Source: Maribacter litopenaei (GTDB lineage: Bacteria; Bacteroidota; Bacteroidia; Flavobacteriales; Flavobacteriaceae). From it: a stretch of 64,000 nucleotides of DNA. The position numbers and the translations under genes were made by a program. The stretch covers positions 620,001-684,000 of the forward strand of contig NZ_CP104205.1 of NCBI RefSeq assembly GCF_025244665.1. The letters are read 5' to 3'. Positions 20,229-31,649 of this stretch are shown one piece after another. The notes under the pieces are model-generated. The model was not told the origin of the DNA. It worked only from the letters and a program-made list of their open reading frames with translations, and made no database searches. Every line of letters starts with the position of its first letter. The stretch's first letter is position 1.

Positions 20229-23200
20229 TTATTTTTTATTAAGAATTTTAATTTCAACAGGGCCCAATAGGCCTGAGGTCGGTAAAGGTTCATCACCTTG
20301 ATAAAAGGGCATGGTTGTAAAGGTTATTCTTTCCTCCGGTTTCTTTTTGGCATCGCCGATCAAACGGTTGACCCAAGTGTTCGTTACTTTTATTTCCAAT
20401 TTATTTTCTCCTGACTTTAAGGCTTCATTGGCATTGAAAACAAAAGGTGTTTTCCAAACGGCACCCAAGTTTTGCCCATTTAGAGTCACTTCCGCTATAT
20501 TTTTTACGTCCCCTAGGTCAATCTGATAATTACCCCCCTCTTGGATTTCTGACAGGTCAAACGAATTCGTGTAGGTGGCAGTCCCGGAAAAATAGTTAAT
20601 GGTTTCATCCGGGTTCTCTGTCCAGCTTAGTAAACTTTCAAAAGTGACATTTGAGGGTGCACCCCTATTTTCCTGAAATGAAACTTCCCAAGGACCTTCA
20701 ATGGTAGCAATTGTTTGTTTGGCCATCTCTCGGCACTGCAAATGATTCCGTTTCTGCTTCTTCTATAAATAGAATAAAGAATGCATCCCAGGAATCAAAG
20801 GAAAGGTCTAGACTAGTTCTGCCATCTCTTATGGAATAGGAAACATCTGAAATTTCACCGGTTTGAGGGTTCCATTTTTGTGGTTTTTTACCTTGTACTC
20901 GAAAGGATACATTGGCCGTAGTAGCATCCACACTTCTATTATTTAACCAATAAATATGGTCATCTCCTTTCTTGCGATGTCTAAAAAGGATTTTATGCTC
21001 GGTTCCCGTAACGTCAACATCTTTGGCCACATCAAGGCTAATGTCTTCACCCACATTTGGTTTTGCCCAAATCTCATCCGCCAACGAAGCAAATGCTTCA
21101 GAATCGTCAGTTAAACTTGGCGAATCCAACGGTTTGGCACCTTTAATCCTAACACCTGCGTCTGCTAGTTCCTTTACTTTTTGAAGGGTTGATAAAGTCA
21201 TTCTTTGTGTTCCTTCGTCTAATTGCAGGAGTTCATAGGTCACTCCGCTTTTGGCCTCTAAGGTTCCATTTTCAGCTGAGATGGCTTCCTTTAGAATGGT
21301 TGCACTGGTAAAGTCGAATTCATGTCCCTTTGGAATATCAGGGAGGCTCTCTGTACTGATAAGGGTAACGTTATCATTTTCACCGTAGAGATAAAGAATA
21401 TCGGCTACGTTTTGTCCTTGCTGCAATAAATAGGAACTGCGGGATAAGTAATCGACCCAAGATTTTGCACCCGCTCCCGACCAAGTTTCCTGACGCCCAA
21501 AATATTGTCCAAAAGGGCCCAGTGAAAATCCGGGCATTTTGTCGTCCAAAGGCTGATGTACAGAGGTGTGGATAACATATCGGTTGAGTCCGGACGCTAA
21601 TTCCAAATCAGCCGTACGTTTGAGTTTTTCTCGGATGCCATGAAAACGCATTTTGTATGGACGTCATGGATTCTGCAGCTACATAAGGTTTACCATAAAT
21701 ATTTGCTACAGATGCCGCTTCCCTTATATCCGCCTCGCTGCGTACTTCCTCATCCGGTCCTGGTGCTAGACCCCCGGGGGTCACATGGCACTCATTGGAA
21801 TGTCGGCATTTCGTTTTACGTCCATACCGTCAGCCAAATAAATTCTACCACCTTCGTGCGATTCGGTATAGCGTTTCATACCTCTTTTGTGTAGCTCTTC
21901 ACCAATGATGTCATAGTGATAATCAGAAATCATTTCCCCGATGGTTTTTCTAAAGTCCCATAAGAACTTCTCGGATTGGTACAGGTCACCCACAATATGA
22001 CCTGTCAATACTGGAATGTATGGAGTCATTGTATACCCCCTACGATGTTCAAATTCGGCCATCATATTGTGGGTCAATTCATATGGCCCGCTTCGTAACT
22101 GTCCGAGAATAATATATCCCAATCCATTTTCACCCATTTTTCCACCAGTGGCGTCCTTATACATATCCAAATAGGTGTTGATGTATCGTCTCACTGCGTC
22201 CGGGTCTAGTTTGTCCACTTCCAGTCCGGTAGCCTCAGGAGAAGCAGGGTGGTTTTCCCTTCCCGTTAGGCTATACCCTAGACGAATGATTTTCCAAGTT
22301 CCTTGGGGTACTTCCCATTGTAAGTTCCCATCCGAATCCATTTTTTCTGTTAAGTCCACAACCTGATTGGGGTCTACACCGAGACATTTTAGTGTCTTGT
22401 AATAACGGTTTTTCCCTCCAAGCGGCAAAACCGGCTTTTTGTTCAAATAGCGGTAATCGGGGCGTAGAAAATAAATTGAATTCTGCAACTTGTATCCCGT
22501 CCGGTTCACTCGGTGCCGGAGCACCGAATAAAGCTCCTATACCCGATGGGGCAGAGGGTAGGGTCTCAATGGCAAATCGCCAATATTTTGATGTGGTTTC
22601 GGGAAACTTCCGGTTGTCTGAGGTACCAAGGTTCCGGGTATATCGGTCACTTTTGTAAAATTCTGTCCGTCGTTACTAACCCAAAGGCTGCGATTGTTTG
22701 GACTTCCTTGAAATTGTTCCAATTCACTGTGATAGGCTCCAGTTACCGAGTAGGCACTAAAAGCTATCGGTGAATCAAACTCATACTGAATCCACATGTT
22801 TTCGCCAACACTGGATGGGGGCAAATAGGTGCTACTGTCCAAGTCGCCGTCGGTCAATTCCGAGAGATTGAATATCCCTCTTGAAGAGGTCACTTTTGGA
22901 TTTAAGTTCTTTAAGTTTTTGGGAGTTTCATCCATTTTAAATGCGACGATTGCTGCATCTTCATAGAATTCCGGAAGCTCCCGCAATTCTTCCTTCATCC
23001 TTATTCCTTCTCCGGCTTGTACATTTTGAAAGGCCCCAGTTTGCTTCGGAGGAGCAGGTAGGGCTCCATTGAATGTTTGGTTACCCTCCAACACCAATTC
23101 CGACCATACGTATTTCTTCATACCATCTTTGGGCTCTACCCATGAATCACCGGTAACGCTCCATCCCGGAGAACCTGCAATGGCCATTTCCAAATTAAGG

Positions 23201-23544
23201 CTGTCGGCTAAGTCCGTGGTAAACTTGAAAGCATCTTTCCAGTCAGGTTCCATAAAAACCAACTTCTTTTCCACTACAATAGGGGTAAATAAATTGGCAT
23301 CAAAATTCTGAAATCCACCTATGCCCGTGCGAGACATCCACTCTAAATCCTTTCGAATACCCTCCTTGGTTACGTTGCCGTTCATCCAATGCCACCAAAC
23401 CCTAGGTTTGGCCTCATTAGGTGGATTTTGAAAGTTCTTGACCAAAACGTCTTCATCGAACTTTTCAAGTGTTGCATTCTCGGTACAGGATACTATAAAT
23501 AATCCGATCATGAAACTAATAAGAATATGGGTTTTTGAGGTCAT
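20229..23544 (-). CDS. Glycoside hydrolase family 106 alpha-L-rhamnosidase, lipoprotein
   Basis: About 1105 residues, the usual GH106 length. ATG at 23544 gives a lipoprotein signal (IGLFIVSC), so surface or periplasmic anchoring is likely. GH106 hallmarks are PRVWWHWMNGNVTKEGI, AGSPGWSVTGDSW, a DGIQVAEFNLFSTPR region, GYIILGQLRSGP, ESHEGGR, ADIPMSAMW and a C-terminal galactose-binding-like segment (GPWEVSFQE, INYFSGTATY, WVNRLIGD). Five breaks split it: 22598-22602, 22405-22408, about 21778-21783, 21630-21635 and 20727-20733. Four restore cleanly with CCAGA (FPETTSKYW, REKPDYYK, SWHPEKLK, VPEMAKQT). The fifth is a lost base in a G/C run (expected AMWTPGG). It is the first structural gene of the operon and frees rhamnose for the downstream enzymes. 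Confidence 0.9.
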
Positions 23545-23632
23545 TTTTAGGTATGTGTTACAGAGTTGCAAGGTTACTTATTTAATCATTGATTTCTGTT
23601 CTGCACTGTTCTGTTGTAAACATTTCAATGGT

Positions 23633-24655
23633 CTACAAAGACTTCCTTAAAATAACATAAAAGGGATTCTCTTTTTGCTGTTTTTGTTTATTGATGACCA
23701 ATTTGGCGGCCTCCTTTCCCAATTGTTCAAAATTGGTTGAGATTACCGTAATGCCATCCGGAAGAATTTCCTTTAAGGGAGTATCATTGTAAGAAATAAT
23801 ACCCACTTCTTTACCGAGGACAAAATGGGTTTCCTTTATTTTTTTTATGAGAATTACCAAGTCATTTTCCATAAGATTTATATAGGCGGTATCTTTTTCT
23901 ATAATCTCGTTCTCTATTTCCTCTACAATCTGAAAATCGTAGGCATATTGACCACAGAATTTTATAAACCCGTTTTTTATTTCGATGGGGTGGTAGGTTC
24001 TTTTACGTAGTAACAATTTAATCTGTTTGTATTTTTTTAGTTGGGGATTCAATTCTGCCAAAGCTTCATAGATATTCTTTTCAAAATCCTGATAGATACA
24101 ACCCACCGAGGCACCTAATTGATCTACTCTTTTATCCAGGATGAGCAGCTTCTCTTTTGGAATTTGGGTCTTGATAAAATTGATGAGGTCCTCACCACCT
24201 TCCTCAAAATGGCATATAATCGCATAATGGGTATAGTCCCTGGCTTTACTGGCCTCAATAAGATTTTTAAACTGCCTATAATTATTGTCGTAAATGAAGA
24301 AGTCAATGGTAGCATTGTCGCCCAACTCTTTGGCAAAGGCGTCGTAGATAATTTTTTTGTGCGCACTTAATTTGTTGAACAGAAGAAACACTTTGGCCTT
24401 TAGAACCAAATCATCCTTCTTTATGTAATAGCCTTTACCAGGAACCGATTCTATCAATTCCATTTTTTTTAGGTAATCGTAGGCCCTTACTATGGTATCC
24501 CTCGATATATCAAACTCTATCAATAGCTCATTTACAGAGGGTAGTTTATCATTTTTTTTGATGTCGCCGTTTTCAATGGCCGAGAAAAGAGAATTGATAA
24601 TCTGCTTGTACTTTGGAACTTTGGAATCTTCAATAATGTCGATAAGATGCAACAT
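23633..24655 (-). CDS. GntR-family transcriptional regulator with LacI-type sugar-binding domain
   Basis: A 340-residue regulator. The N-terminal winged helix (residues about 10-75: YKQIINSLFSAIENG, KLPSVNELLIEFDISRDTI, GKGYYIKKDD) is GntR type. The rest resembles the periplasmic-binding/LacI sensor (YAIICHF, LLILDKRV, GIISYNDTPLKEILPDGITVIS, LGKEAAKLVI). It lies immediately upstream of the GH106/rhamnose operon on the same strand and divergent from GH78, separated from GH78 by 162 bases that should contain both promoters. Control of both units by rhamnose or a rhamnose metabolite is inferred. The frame is intact. Confidence 0.87.
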   Translation of the reverse strand: MLHLIDIIEDSKVPKYKQIINSLFSAIENGDIKKNDKLPSVNELLIEFDISRDTIVRAYDYLKKMELIESVPGKGYYIKKDDLVLKAKVFLLFNKLSAHKKIIYDAFAKELGDNATIDFFIYDNNYRQFKNLIEASKARDYTHYAIICHFEEGGEDLINFIKTQIPKEKLLILDKRVDQLGASVGCIYQDFEKNIYEALAELNPQLKKYKQIKLLLRKRTYHPIEIKNGFIKFCGQYAYDFQIVEEIENEIIEKDTAYINLMENDLVILIKKIKETHFVLGKEVGIISYNDTPLKEILPDGITVISTNFEQLGKEAAKLVINKQKQQKENPFYVILRKSL

Positions 24656-24817
24656 AGGGGTACAATTGTTTTTCGAAGATACTAAATTAAGAAAGTGATA
24701 ATTTTTTAACTTTTATACAATGAAGCTAACAGTACATAACGGTTATTGTCAAATAAAAAAATATATTCGAATGGTGGCTCTGTAAAAAGAGTGGCCAAGT
24801 AATTTAAAGTACTTAAA

Positions 24818-27800
24818 ATGAGATATAACATGCTTAAAAGAACACTATTTCCTATTGTCCTATTGTTAACTTGTGTTTTTACGAACGCCCAAACTCCTAC
24901 CAAAGAGCTCACAGTGGAATATTTACCCACCCCCTTGGGTATCGATGTAGAGATTCCTCGGTTTGGGTGGCAAATGGAAACGAAACAAAACGAAATTGGT
25001 CAATTTCAAAAGGGATATCAGATACAGGTACGTTCAGAAGGCGGTGAGTTGGTGCGGGATAGTAGAAGAGTCAATAGCGATAGTTCGCTGGCAATACCTT
25101 ACGAAGGACAAAAATTACAACCAAGGACCGAGATATACATGGAACCTCTCAATATGGGATCAGGATGATAACGTTTCTACCAATGCTTCATGGTTCGAAA
25201 CTGGCTTGATGGATCCTGATCCAAATTCCAGTGAGTGGAACAATGCCCAGTGGATCGGGGGAGGGGACGAAGATTTGGTACTGTACTCCCATTATTTGTC
25301 CGTCTTTAAGTTGGAATATGGGATGCAGTTGAATCAAAAATCCAAAAGTACCAAAGCCTCTTTTGTGTTTGGGGCCAATGATCGGCGTCTAATGGACAAG
25401 GACAAGAATATTCAAGGGGTAGCTTCGGGAAAGGACGAGAGTTATATTCGTTTTGAATTGGATATTTCTGAAGTGGACGGTTCTGAATCCGGCTTGGCAA
25501 AATTCAATGTATATCGTGTAGGATATGCTCCTGAAGATAGTGATGAAATGCCATTTCGCAGTTATGATATTCCATTAAACTTGATCAATCAGGAAAACAA
25601 GTATCAAAACCATACTTTTCATATGGCTTGTAATTTTGGCCTGTTTGAGGTTTTTTTGGACGGATGGGAGCCTGCTAATAAAATTTCGGGCAATGACGAT
25701 ACCAATCCACCACCTAGGGGTCGGGTTGGTTTTAATCTAAATCCTGTCGGAAAGGGGAATGACTATATTAGTTTTCCAATGGTGGCGGATATCGGCTTTT
25801 ATGTAGGAGAAGGTCAACAGGCCTATTTTTCAAATCTCCAAATTAAAAACTTTAGGACGCCATCAAACGCATTGTTTTCAGAGGGTTTAGCGGATACCGA
25901 TTCGTACAACGGTATTTTTAAAGGAAGCTATGGAAAATAATACCGATCTCGTTTTAAAGCCAAATGGCTTATCCATTTCGGGAGAAAAGGAAGGAAATTT
26001 GATTGTGGCCGACCCAAGCAGAAATTCCGCGCCTATGCTTAGAACCACCTTCGATATAGCGGATAAAAAAGTAGCCAAGGCAAGATTGTATGTGACGGCA
26101 AGAGGCATTTATGAAATATACCTAAACGGTGAACGGGTAGGAAATGACTATTTCAATCCCGGGTTGACACAATACAATAAGACCCACATGTATCAGACCT
26201 ATGATGTGACCGAAAGGGTAGGTAAGGAAAATGCTTTAGGTGCTTGGTTGAGCGAAGGTTGGTGGAGTGGAAATATTACCTATAGCGGGGAGCATTGGAA
26301 CTTTTTTGGGGATAGGCAATCGCTTCTAGCCCAATTGATCATTACCTATGAGGATGGAACTGAAAAGATGGTCACCAGCAATACCGATTGGAAACTATTT
26401 ACAGACGGGCCAATTCAATATGGTAGTTTTTTCCAAGGGGAGGTATATGACGCGACCAAGGAAGCTGTCGTCGAAGGCTGGTCTACAACCGGTTTTGATG
26501 ATGCATCATGGAAACCTGTAAAGGAGGTTTCGTTGGAAGGCACCACCTATCCAGATGATGGTTTAACATATGAAAACCTTGAAATAATTGGCCAAATTGG
26601 GGAAAATGCTTCTATAGTAAAAGAATTGGAACCCGTGTCTATGGAAGAAGTAAGGCCTGGGGTGTATGTATATGACATGAACCAAAATATGGTCGGTTTT
26701 CCGGAAATTAAACTTCCACCGGGACAGGCCGGCGACACCATAACCCTGCGGTATGCTGAGGTCAAGTATCCTAATTTAAGGGAATATGATCCCAATGTGG
26801 GTATGGTCATGTTGGAGAATATTAGGGCAGCCCTCACCCAGGATATATATATTCGAAAAGGGGGAGAGGAAACCATAAGGCCTCGGTTTACGTTTCATGG
26901 CTTTCGGTTTTTAGAGATTACCGGGGTCGATGCTCCCGTTCCGATGGAGAATATTAAAGGATTGGTCATCAGTTCTATAGATAGGCTTTCTTCTAAATAT
27001 GAAACCTCTAATGAATTGGTGAACAAACTGCGGGAAAATATCACATGGTCTTACGGGGAAATTTCTTGTCCATTCCCACGGATACCCCAGCTAGAAATGA
27101 GCGTATGGGCTGGAGCGGTGATATCAACGTATTTTCAAAAGCATCTACCTACTTGGCGGACGTGGAGCCTTTTTTGGATAGGCATATGCTCGCCATGCGA
27201 GATGTGCAACGCGAGGATGGACGCTTTACCGATGTAGCTCCGGTTGGGGGCGGATTTGGCGGGACCGCTTTGGGGAAGCGCCGGTATTATTGTGGCTTGG
27301 GAAGTGTATCAACAATATGGTGATTTGGCTTTATTGGCCGAACATTATGATGCCATGAAACGCTATGAGGCATTTTTAAGTTCAAAAATTAATTCTGAGA
27401 CCGGAGTTATCAATGAAGGACCCTTGGGTGATTGGCTGAGTCCGGAAGGATTCAAGAACGAGGATACGGCTTTTTGGACAGCCTACCATCTTAGGGATTT
27501 GGAAATATTGACAAAAACCGCCAAGTTGCTCGGCAAAAAAGCCGATGCCGAAATCTACCAAATGAAATATGAAGAACGTAAGAAATTCTTCAACGACACT
27601 TATGTTGATAGTGAAACTGGCAAATCATTGCATCTTGGAAACCAAAGCATGCGTTTTGGCCCTCCTTTGCCTGAGGATAAGCGAAAAAAGGCGGGCGATT
27701 TTGTGGACACCCAGGCATCCTATGCGATTCCTTTGGATATGGGTGTTTTGAGTGAAGAAAATAAGGGGAAGTCAATTTCTAACTTGGTGACCACGATTCA

Positions 27801-28449
27801 AAGAATTAATGAGGACGAGCTTGGAATAGTCCGTCCGGAATATTCCTTAATGACCGGTTTTATTGGGACTGCGTCGCTAATCCATGCGTTATCGAAAAAT
27901 GGAAAGAATGAGATGGCATATAGGTTATTGCAGCAGACCACATATCCATCATGGCTGTATTCCGTAAAGAACGGAGCAACAACCATATGGGAGCGATTAA
28001 ATTCCTATACAGTGGAAAACGGATTTAGCGGCAACAACAGCATGAACTCATTTAACCATTATTCCTTTGGGGCAGTAGCCGCATGGATGTATAATTATTC
28101 CTTAGGAATCCAGCGTGACGAGGATAACCCTGGATTTAAACATTTTATCTTACAACCTGTACCTGATCCAGATAAGGAAATGACATATGCCAAAGGTTAT
28201 TATGATAGTATATACGGACGCATCGAAAGCGCTTGGGAATGGACTGAAAGTGGGTGGAATTATACTGCAACCGTTCCCGCCAATACCAGTGCTACATTGT
28301 ATTTGGATACTGATTCCATTAAGAAAGTTTTGGTTAATGGCAAGAAGCTTAAAAAAGCGAAGGGTATCAAAATTATGTCAAAGGGTGAGACTAGTCAGGT
28401 ACAATTGGAATTGGTATCGGGCAGATATATGTTTGAAATAAGAGAGTAG
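24818..28449 (+). CDS. Glycoside hydrolase family 78 alpha-L-rhamnosidase
   Basis: About 1210 residues with a signal peptide (LLLTCVFTNAQ). N-terminal GH78 sequence (LTVEYLPTPLGIDVEIPRFGW) precedes a beta-sandwich insertion (25290-25870). Then come GIYEIYLNGERVGNDYFNPG, the (alpha/alpha)6 catalytic domain with LSIPTDTPARNERMGWSGD and its acidic residues, EGPLGDWLSPEG, TIWERLNSY and a C-terminal beta-domain. It cleaves terminal alpha-L-rhamnose and complements GH106. Breaks occur at 25128-25133 (CCAGA restores RTRYTWNLSIWD), about 25925 (one extra base in AAAGGAAG), 27050-27056 (near WS-x-x-GNFLSIP) and about 27268-27276 (expected GGTAWGSAGII). A start at 24830 is equally possible. Confidence 0.9.
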
Positions 28450-28470
28450 TAGATTAAGGAATCCTTTCAA

Positions 28471-28496
28471 TTATTGTCTCATTTTGTTACAATAAT
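28471..28496. promoter_or_regulatory. Palindromic operator-like site upstream of the Nudix regulator
   Basis: Inverted halves TTATTGT and ACAATAA around a TCA/TG core. It matches the element at 12615-12640 at 22 of 26 positions. It lies 62 bases upstream of the regulator start, which suggests autoregulation (inferred). Confidence 0.55.
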
Positions 28497-28557
28497 GTTT
28501 TGTTTTCTGTTTGTTTTGTTCGTTATTTGATACTTTGGGATTTTTAAACCATTTAAA

Positions 28558-29259
28558 TTGAAGAGTGCGGCAAAAAATCAGGATTTTATTCAGAATATAT
28601 CATATGATTCGGTCATTTTCGGATTTAATGGTAGTCAGCTGAAAATCCTTATTTTAGAGTACCATAATACAGAATATTTTGCCCTTCCTGGAGGATTTGT
28701 CAAAATGGATGAAAGCCTGGATGACGCGGTCAAGAAAGGGGTCAGTCAACGGACTGGATTAGAGGATATTTATCTAGAGCAGTTCTATACTTTCGGAAGC
28801 CTTGAAAGGTCTGATCCTGGCGTAATGGATAAAATTCTTACCGAAAACAACCTGGATATGGAGAAATATGGTTGGATGCTAGGAAGATTCTTGTCCATAG
28901 GGTACTATGCCCTCATTAATTATGAAGAGGTGAGCTTAAAACCGGATGAACTTTCGGATAGTATCAATTGGTATTCCATTGACGAACTACCTCCATTAAT
29001 GATGAATCATAAGGAGATGGTAAAAAAGGCGCTTGAAGTATTGCGGAATAATTTGGATAGAAAAATAGTGGGGATGAATCTACTGCCCCATAAATTCACC
29101 ATGAAGCAACTGCAGCAGGTGTATGAGGCGATATTAGGCGAGAAATTGCGACGTACCACCTTTCAAAGGAAGATGCTCTCCATGGAAATATTGGTAAGAC
29201 ACGAGAAACTATTTCAGGGAAAGGCCCACAAGGCACCCTACCTATATAGCTTTAAATAA
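28558..29259 (+). CDS. NrtR-like transcriptional regulator (degenerate Nudix domain plus winged helix)
   Basis: A 233-residue protein starting at TTG. The N-terminal domain has the Nudix fold (FGFNGSQLKILIL, YFALPGGFVKMDE), but the Nudix box is degraded. In GFVKMDESLDDAVKKGVSQR the positions for RE and EE are KG and QR, so hydrolase activity is unlikely. The C-terminal part (KFTMKQLQQVYEAILGEKL, RTTFQRKMLSM) is the winged helix of NrtR-type regulators, several of which control sugar use in Bacteroidota. It precedes the sugar isomerase/oxidase genes and has a palindrome upstream that is shared with the esterase at 12.6 kb. The effector is unknown; a pentose or sugar derivative is likely. Confidence 0.83.
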   Translation: MKSAAKNQDFIQNISYDSVIFGFNGSQLKILILEYHNTEYFALPGGFVKMDESLDDAVKKGVSQRTGLEDIYLEQFYTFGSLERSDPGVMDKILTENNLDMEKYGWMLGRFLSIGYYALINYEEVSLKPDELSDSINWYSIDELPPLMMNHKEMVKKALEVLRNNLDRKIVGMNLLPHKFTMKQLQQVYEAILGEKLRRTTFQRKMLSMEILVRHEKLFQGKAHKAPYLYSFK

Positions 29260-29301
29260 ATTTTTGAACTTTAAACTTGAACAATAATTAATAAAAACAA
29301 C

Positions 29302-30225
29302 ATGAGCATGAAAAAAATAATCTATAACATATTTGTCTTGGTTGCATTCGGTCCGGTTTTCTCTTGTAAGGGAAAAGCCGATAAAGCAAACGAAGAAATG
29401 GAAACTACCGAGACAACGGTCGAGGAAGTTGAGGATTTTGGTGGATTGGCATTGTATACGGTACGCGATAATATGGGTACTGATGCCAAGGCAACCTTAC
29501 AGGCCGTAGCGGACGCAGGGTATAAAAACATAGAGGCCGCAAGTTACGCCGACGGTAAATTCTATGATATGACCCCTGCGGATTTTAAGGCCTATTTATC
29601 CGAAGTGGGACTAACCCCGGTAAGTACTCACCAGGGTACTGTGACTATGGATAATGCCGATCAAATGATGGCGGATGTAAAAGCTGCCGGTTTTGAGTAT
29701 TTCGTGGTGCCTGTTCCTCCTATGGGAATGTTTACCTTTAATATGGAAGATAGAACCATGGGTATGAAAGGTACGGCGCAGGAGTTGGCCGATATTTTGG
29801 ATACCCTTGGTGAAAAAGCGAATGCGGCCGGTCTAAAGTTATTGTACCATAACCACGATTTCGAGTTCAAAAAGGGAGACAACGATGTGGTAATGATAGA
29901 TTACCTATTGGAAAATTGTAACCCGTAATATGTAAACTTTCAAATGGACCTATATTGGGTTACCAAAGCAGGTGCCGACCCTGTAGCATATTTTGAAAAA
30001 TATCCAGGTCGTTTCAAGCTTTGGCACGTGAAGGATATGGACGATCAGGGAAGGTTTGCTCCCGTGGGAGAGGGAACTATCGATTTTGGTAGAATCTTAG
30101 CGAAAAAAGAGCTTTCAGGGATGCAATACTACATGGTAGAGCAAGATATGACCTTTGACGGTCTTAAGCCTTTGGAGGCTATTAAAATCAGCCATGAGGG
30201 TTTAAAGAAGTTCGGATTTGAATAA
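29302..30225 (+). CDS. Sugar phosphate isomerase/epimerase-like TIM-barrel lipoprotein
   Basis: A protein of about 307 residues with a lipoprotein signal (VAFGPVFSCKG) and an acidic linker. The rest is an AP-endonuclease-2/xylose isomerase-like TIM barrel (GLALYTVRDNM, YKNIEAASYADGKFY, STHQGTV, LLYHNHDFEFK, MDLYWVTKAGADPVAYFEKYPGRF as segments, KLWHVKDMD). Such lipoproteins are common in Bacteroidota sugar loci; metal-dependent isomerase or epimerase activity is inferred from the His/Glu/Asp pattern. An in-frame TAA at 29926-29928 interrupts it where NCNPEYVNFQMDL is expected (CCG-TAA for CCA-GAA). It is followed by the oxidase gene after 9 bases. Confidence 0.83.
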
Positions 30226-30234
30226 TCACCGAAC

Positions 30235-31604
30235 ATGAAACGCAAAACATTCATTAAAACCACCGCGGCTTTTGCCGCGGTTACCGCAATTAATCCTTTG
30301 GCTTCCTGTAAAATGGAAAAGGCCAAAATGTCCGAAGATTTACCTTTGGAACCTATTCGTAAAAACTGGGCCGGGAACTATACCTATAAAGCAGAAAAAC
30401 TTCATGTTCCAAAAACGGCTGAGGAAGTTCAAAAACTAGTGAAGCAATTGGGCGCCCAAAAAGCCTTGGAGTCCAAACACTGTTTCAACAATATTGCAGA
30501 TAGCCCCTTGAACCAAATTTCGACAGAAAACCTCAAAGGAGTTACGGAATTGGATGAGGAAAACATGACGGTTACCGTAGGTGCTGGGGCCAAGTATGGG
30601 GATTTTGCCCCGGAACTTCATGACAAAGGATATGCCCTGCATAATCGGCTTCCTTACCACACATTTCAGTTGCTGGAGCCTGTGCCACGGCTACCCATGG
30701 TTCGGGTGTGAAAAATGGAAATCTTGCCACAGGTGTCGCTGGCCTAGAATTGGTCGATGCTAAAGGAGACCTAGTTTCCCTAAAAAGAGGGGATGAAGCC
30801 TTTGATGGGGCAATAGTTAATCTTGGCGCATTGGGAATCATTACCAAAATGACTTTGGATATCCAAAAGACTTTTGACGTTCGGCAAGACGTTTTTCAAG
30901 ACCTTCCGTTAGAATCCCTGAAGGAAAATTTTGATGCGATTTTGTCCGGAGGATACAGTGTTAGCTTATTTACGGACTGGCAAGATCAGAAAATTAGTCA
31001 AGTCTCGGGTCAAAAGAAGAACGGATGAAGAAGTAAAGGATTTGGGGGGTGATTATTTCGGAGCGAAAGCTGCAACTAGAAATTTACATCCCATTACCGA
31101 ATTGTCCGCAGAGAATTGTACCGACCAACTGGGGGTTCCCGATTCATGGTACGATCGCTTGCCCCACTTTAAAATGGGTTTTACCCCAAGTAGCGGGGAG
31201 GAATTACAATCAGAATTTTTTGTTCCCATGGATAAGGCTCGGAAGCGATATTGGCCCTTGAAAAGAAGAGGGATTTGATTTCCCCACAGCTTTTCATTAC
31301 AGAAATACGAACCATTGCTGCCGATAATTATTGGATGAGTCCCTGCTACCAACAAGATTGTGTGGCAATACATTTTACATGGAAACAGAACCCCAAAGAA
31401 GTAGGGGAACTCATAAAAATGATTGAAGCGGAATTGAATGCTTTTAATTACAAGCCACACTGGGGTAAACTTTTTACGATATCCCAAGAAGGTTTGGCAA
31501 AAAGATACACCAAGTTCAATGACTTCTTGGCACTTGCCAAACAGCACGATCCAGAAGGTAAATTCAAAAATGACTATTTAAACACGAACATTTATACTAG
31601 TTAA
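30235..31604 (+). CDS. FAD-linked sugar/polyol oxidase (D-arabinono-1,4-lactone oxidase/alditol oxidase-like)
   Basis: About 456 residues. The N-terminus looks like a twin-arginine-independent or lipoprotein-like export signal (MKRKTFIKTTAAFAAVTAINPLAS, read here in two parts: KRKTFIKTTAAFA and AVTAINPLASCK). The FAD-binding PCMH domain shows HVPKTAEEVQKLVKQ, KHCFNNIADS, TVTVGAGAKYGDFA, HISVAGACATATHGSG and LATGVAGLELVDA. The C-terminal ALO-like domain contains ITEIRTIAADNYWMSPCY and PHWGKLFT. Relatives oxidise the C1 of xylitol, sorbitol or aldonolactones with oxygen. Three breaks (30645-30649, 31003-31008, 31239-31243) all restore with TCTGG, giving HNLASLPH, SQVWVKRRT and KALEAILALEK. Its substrate in this locus is not known. 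Confidence 0.84.
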
Positions 31605-31649
31605 CCCTCTGATTTAATAAGGGTAAATGTTTCATAAAAAACTATAGAA

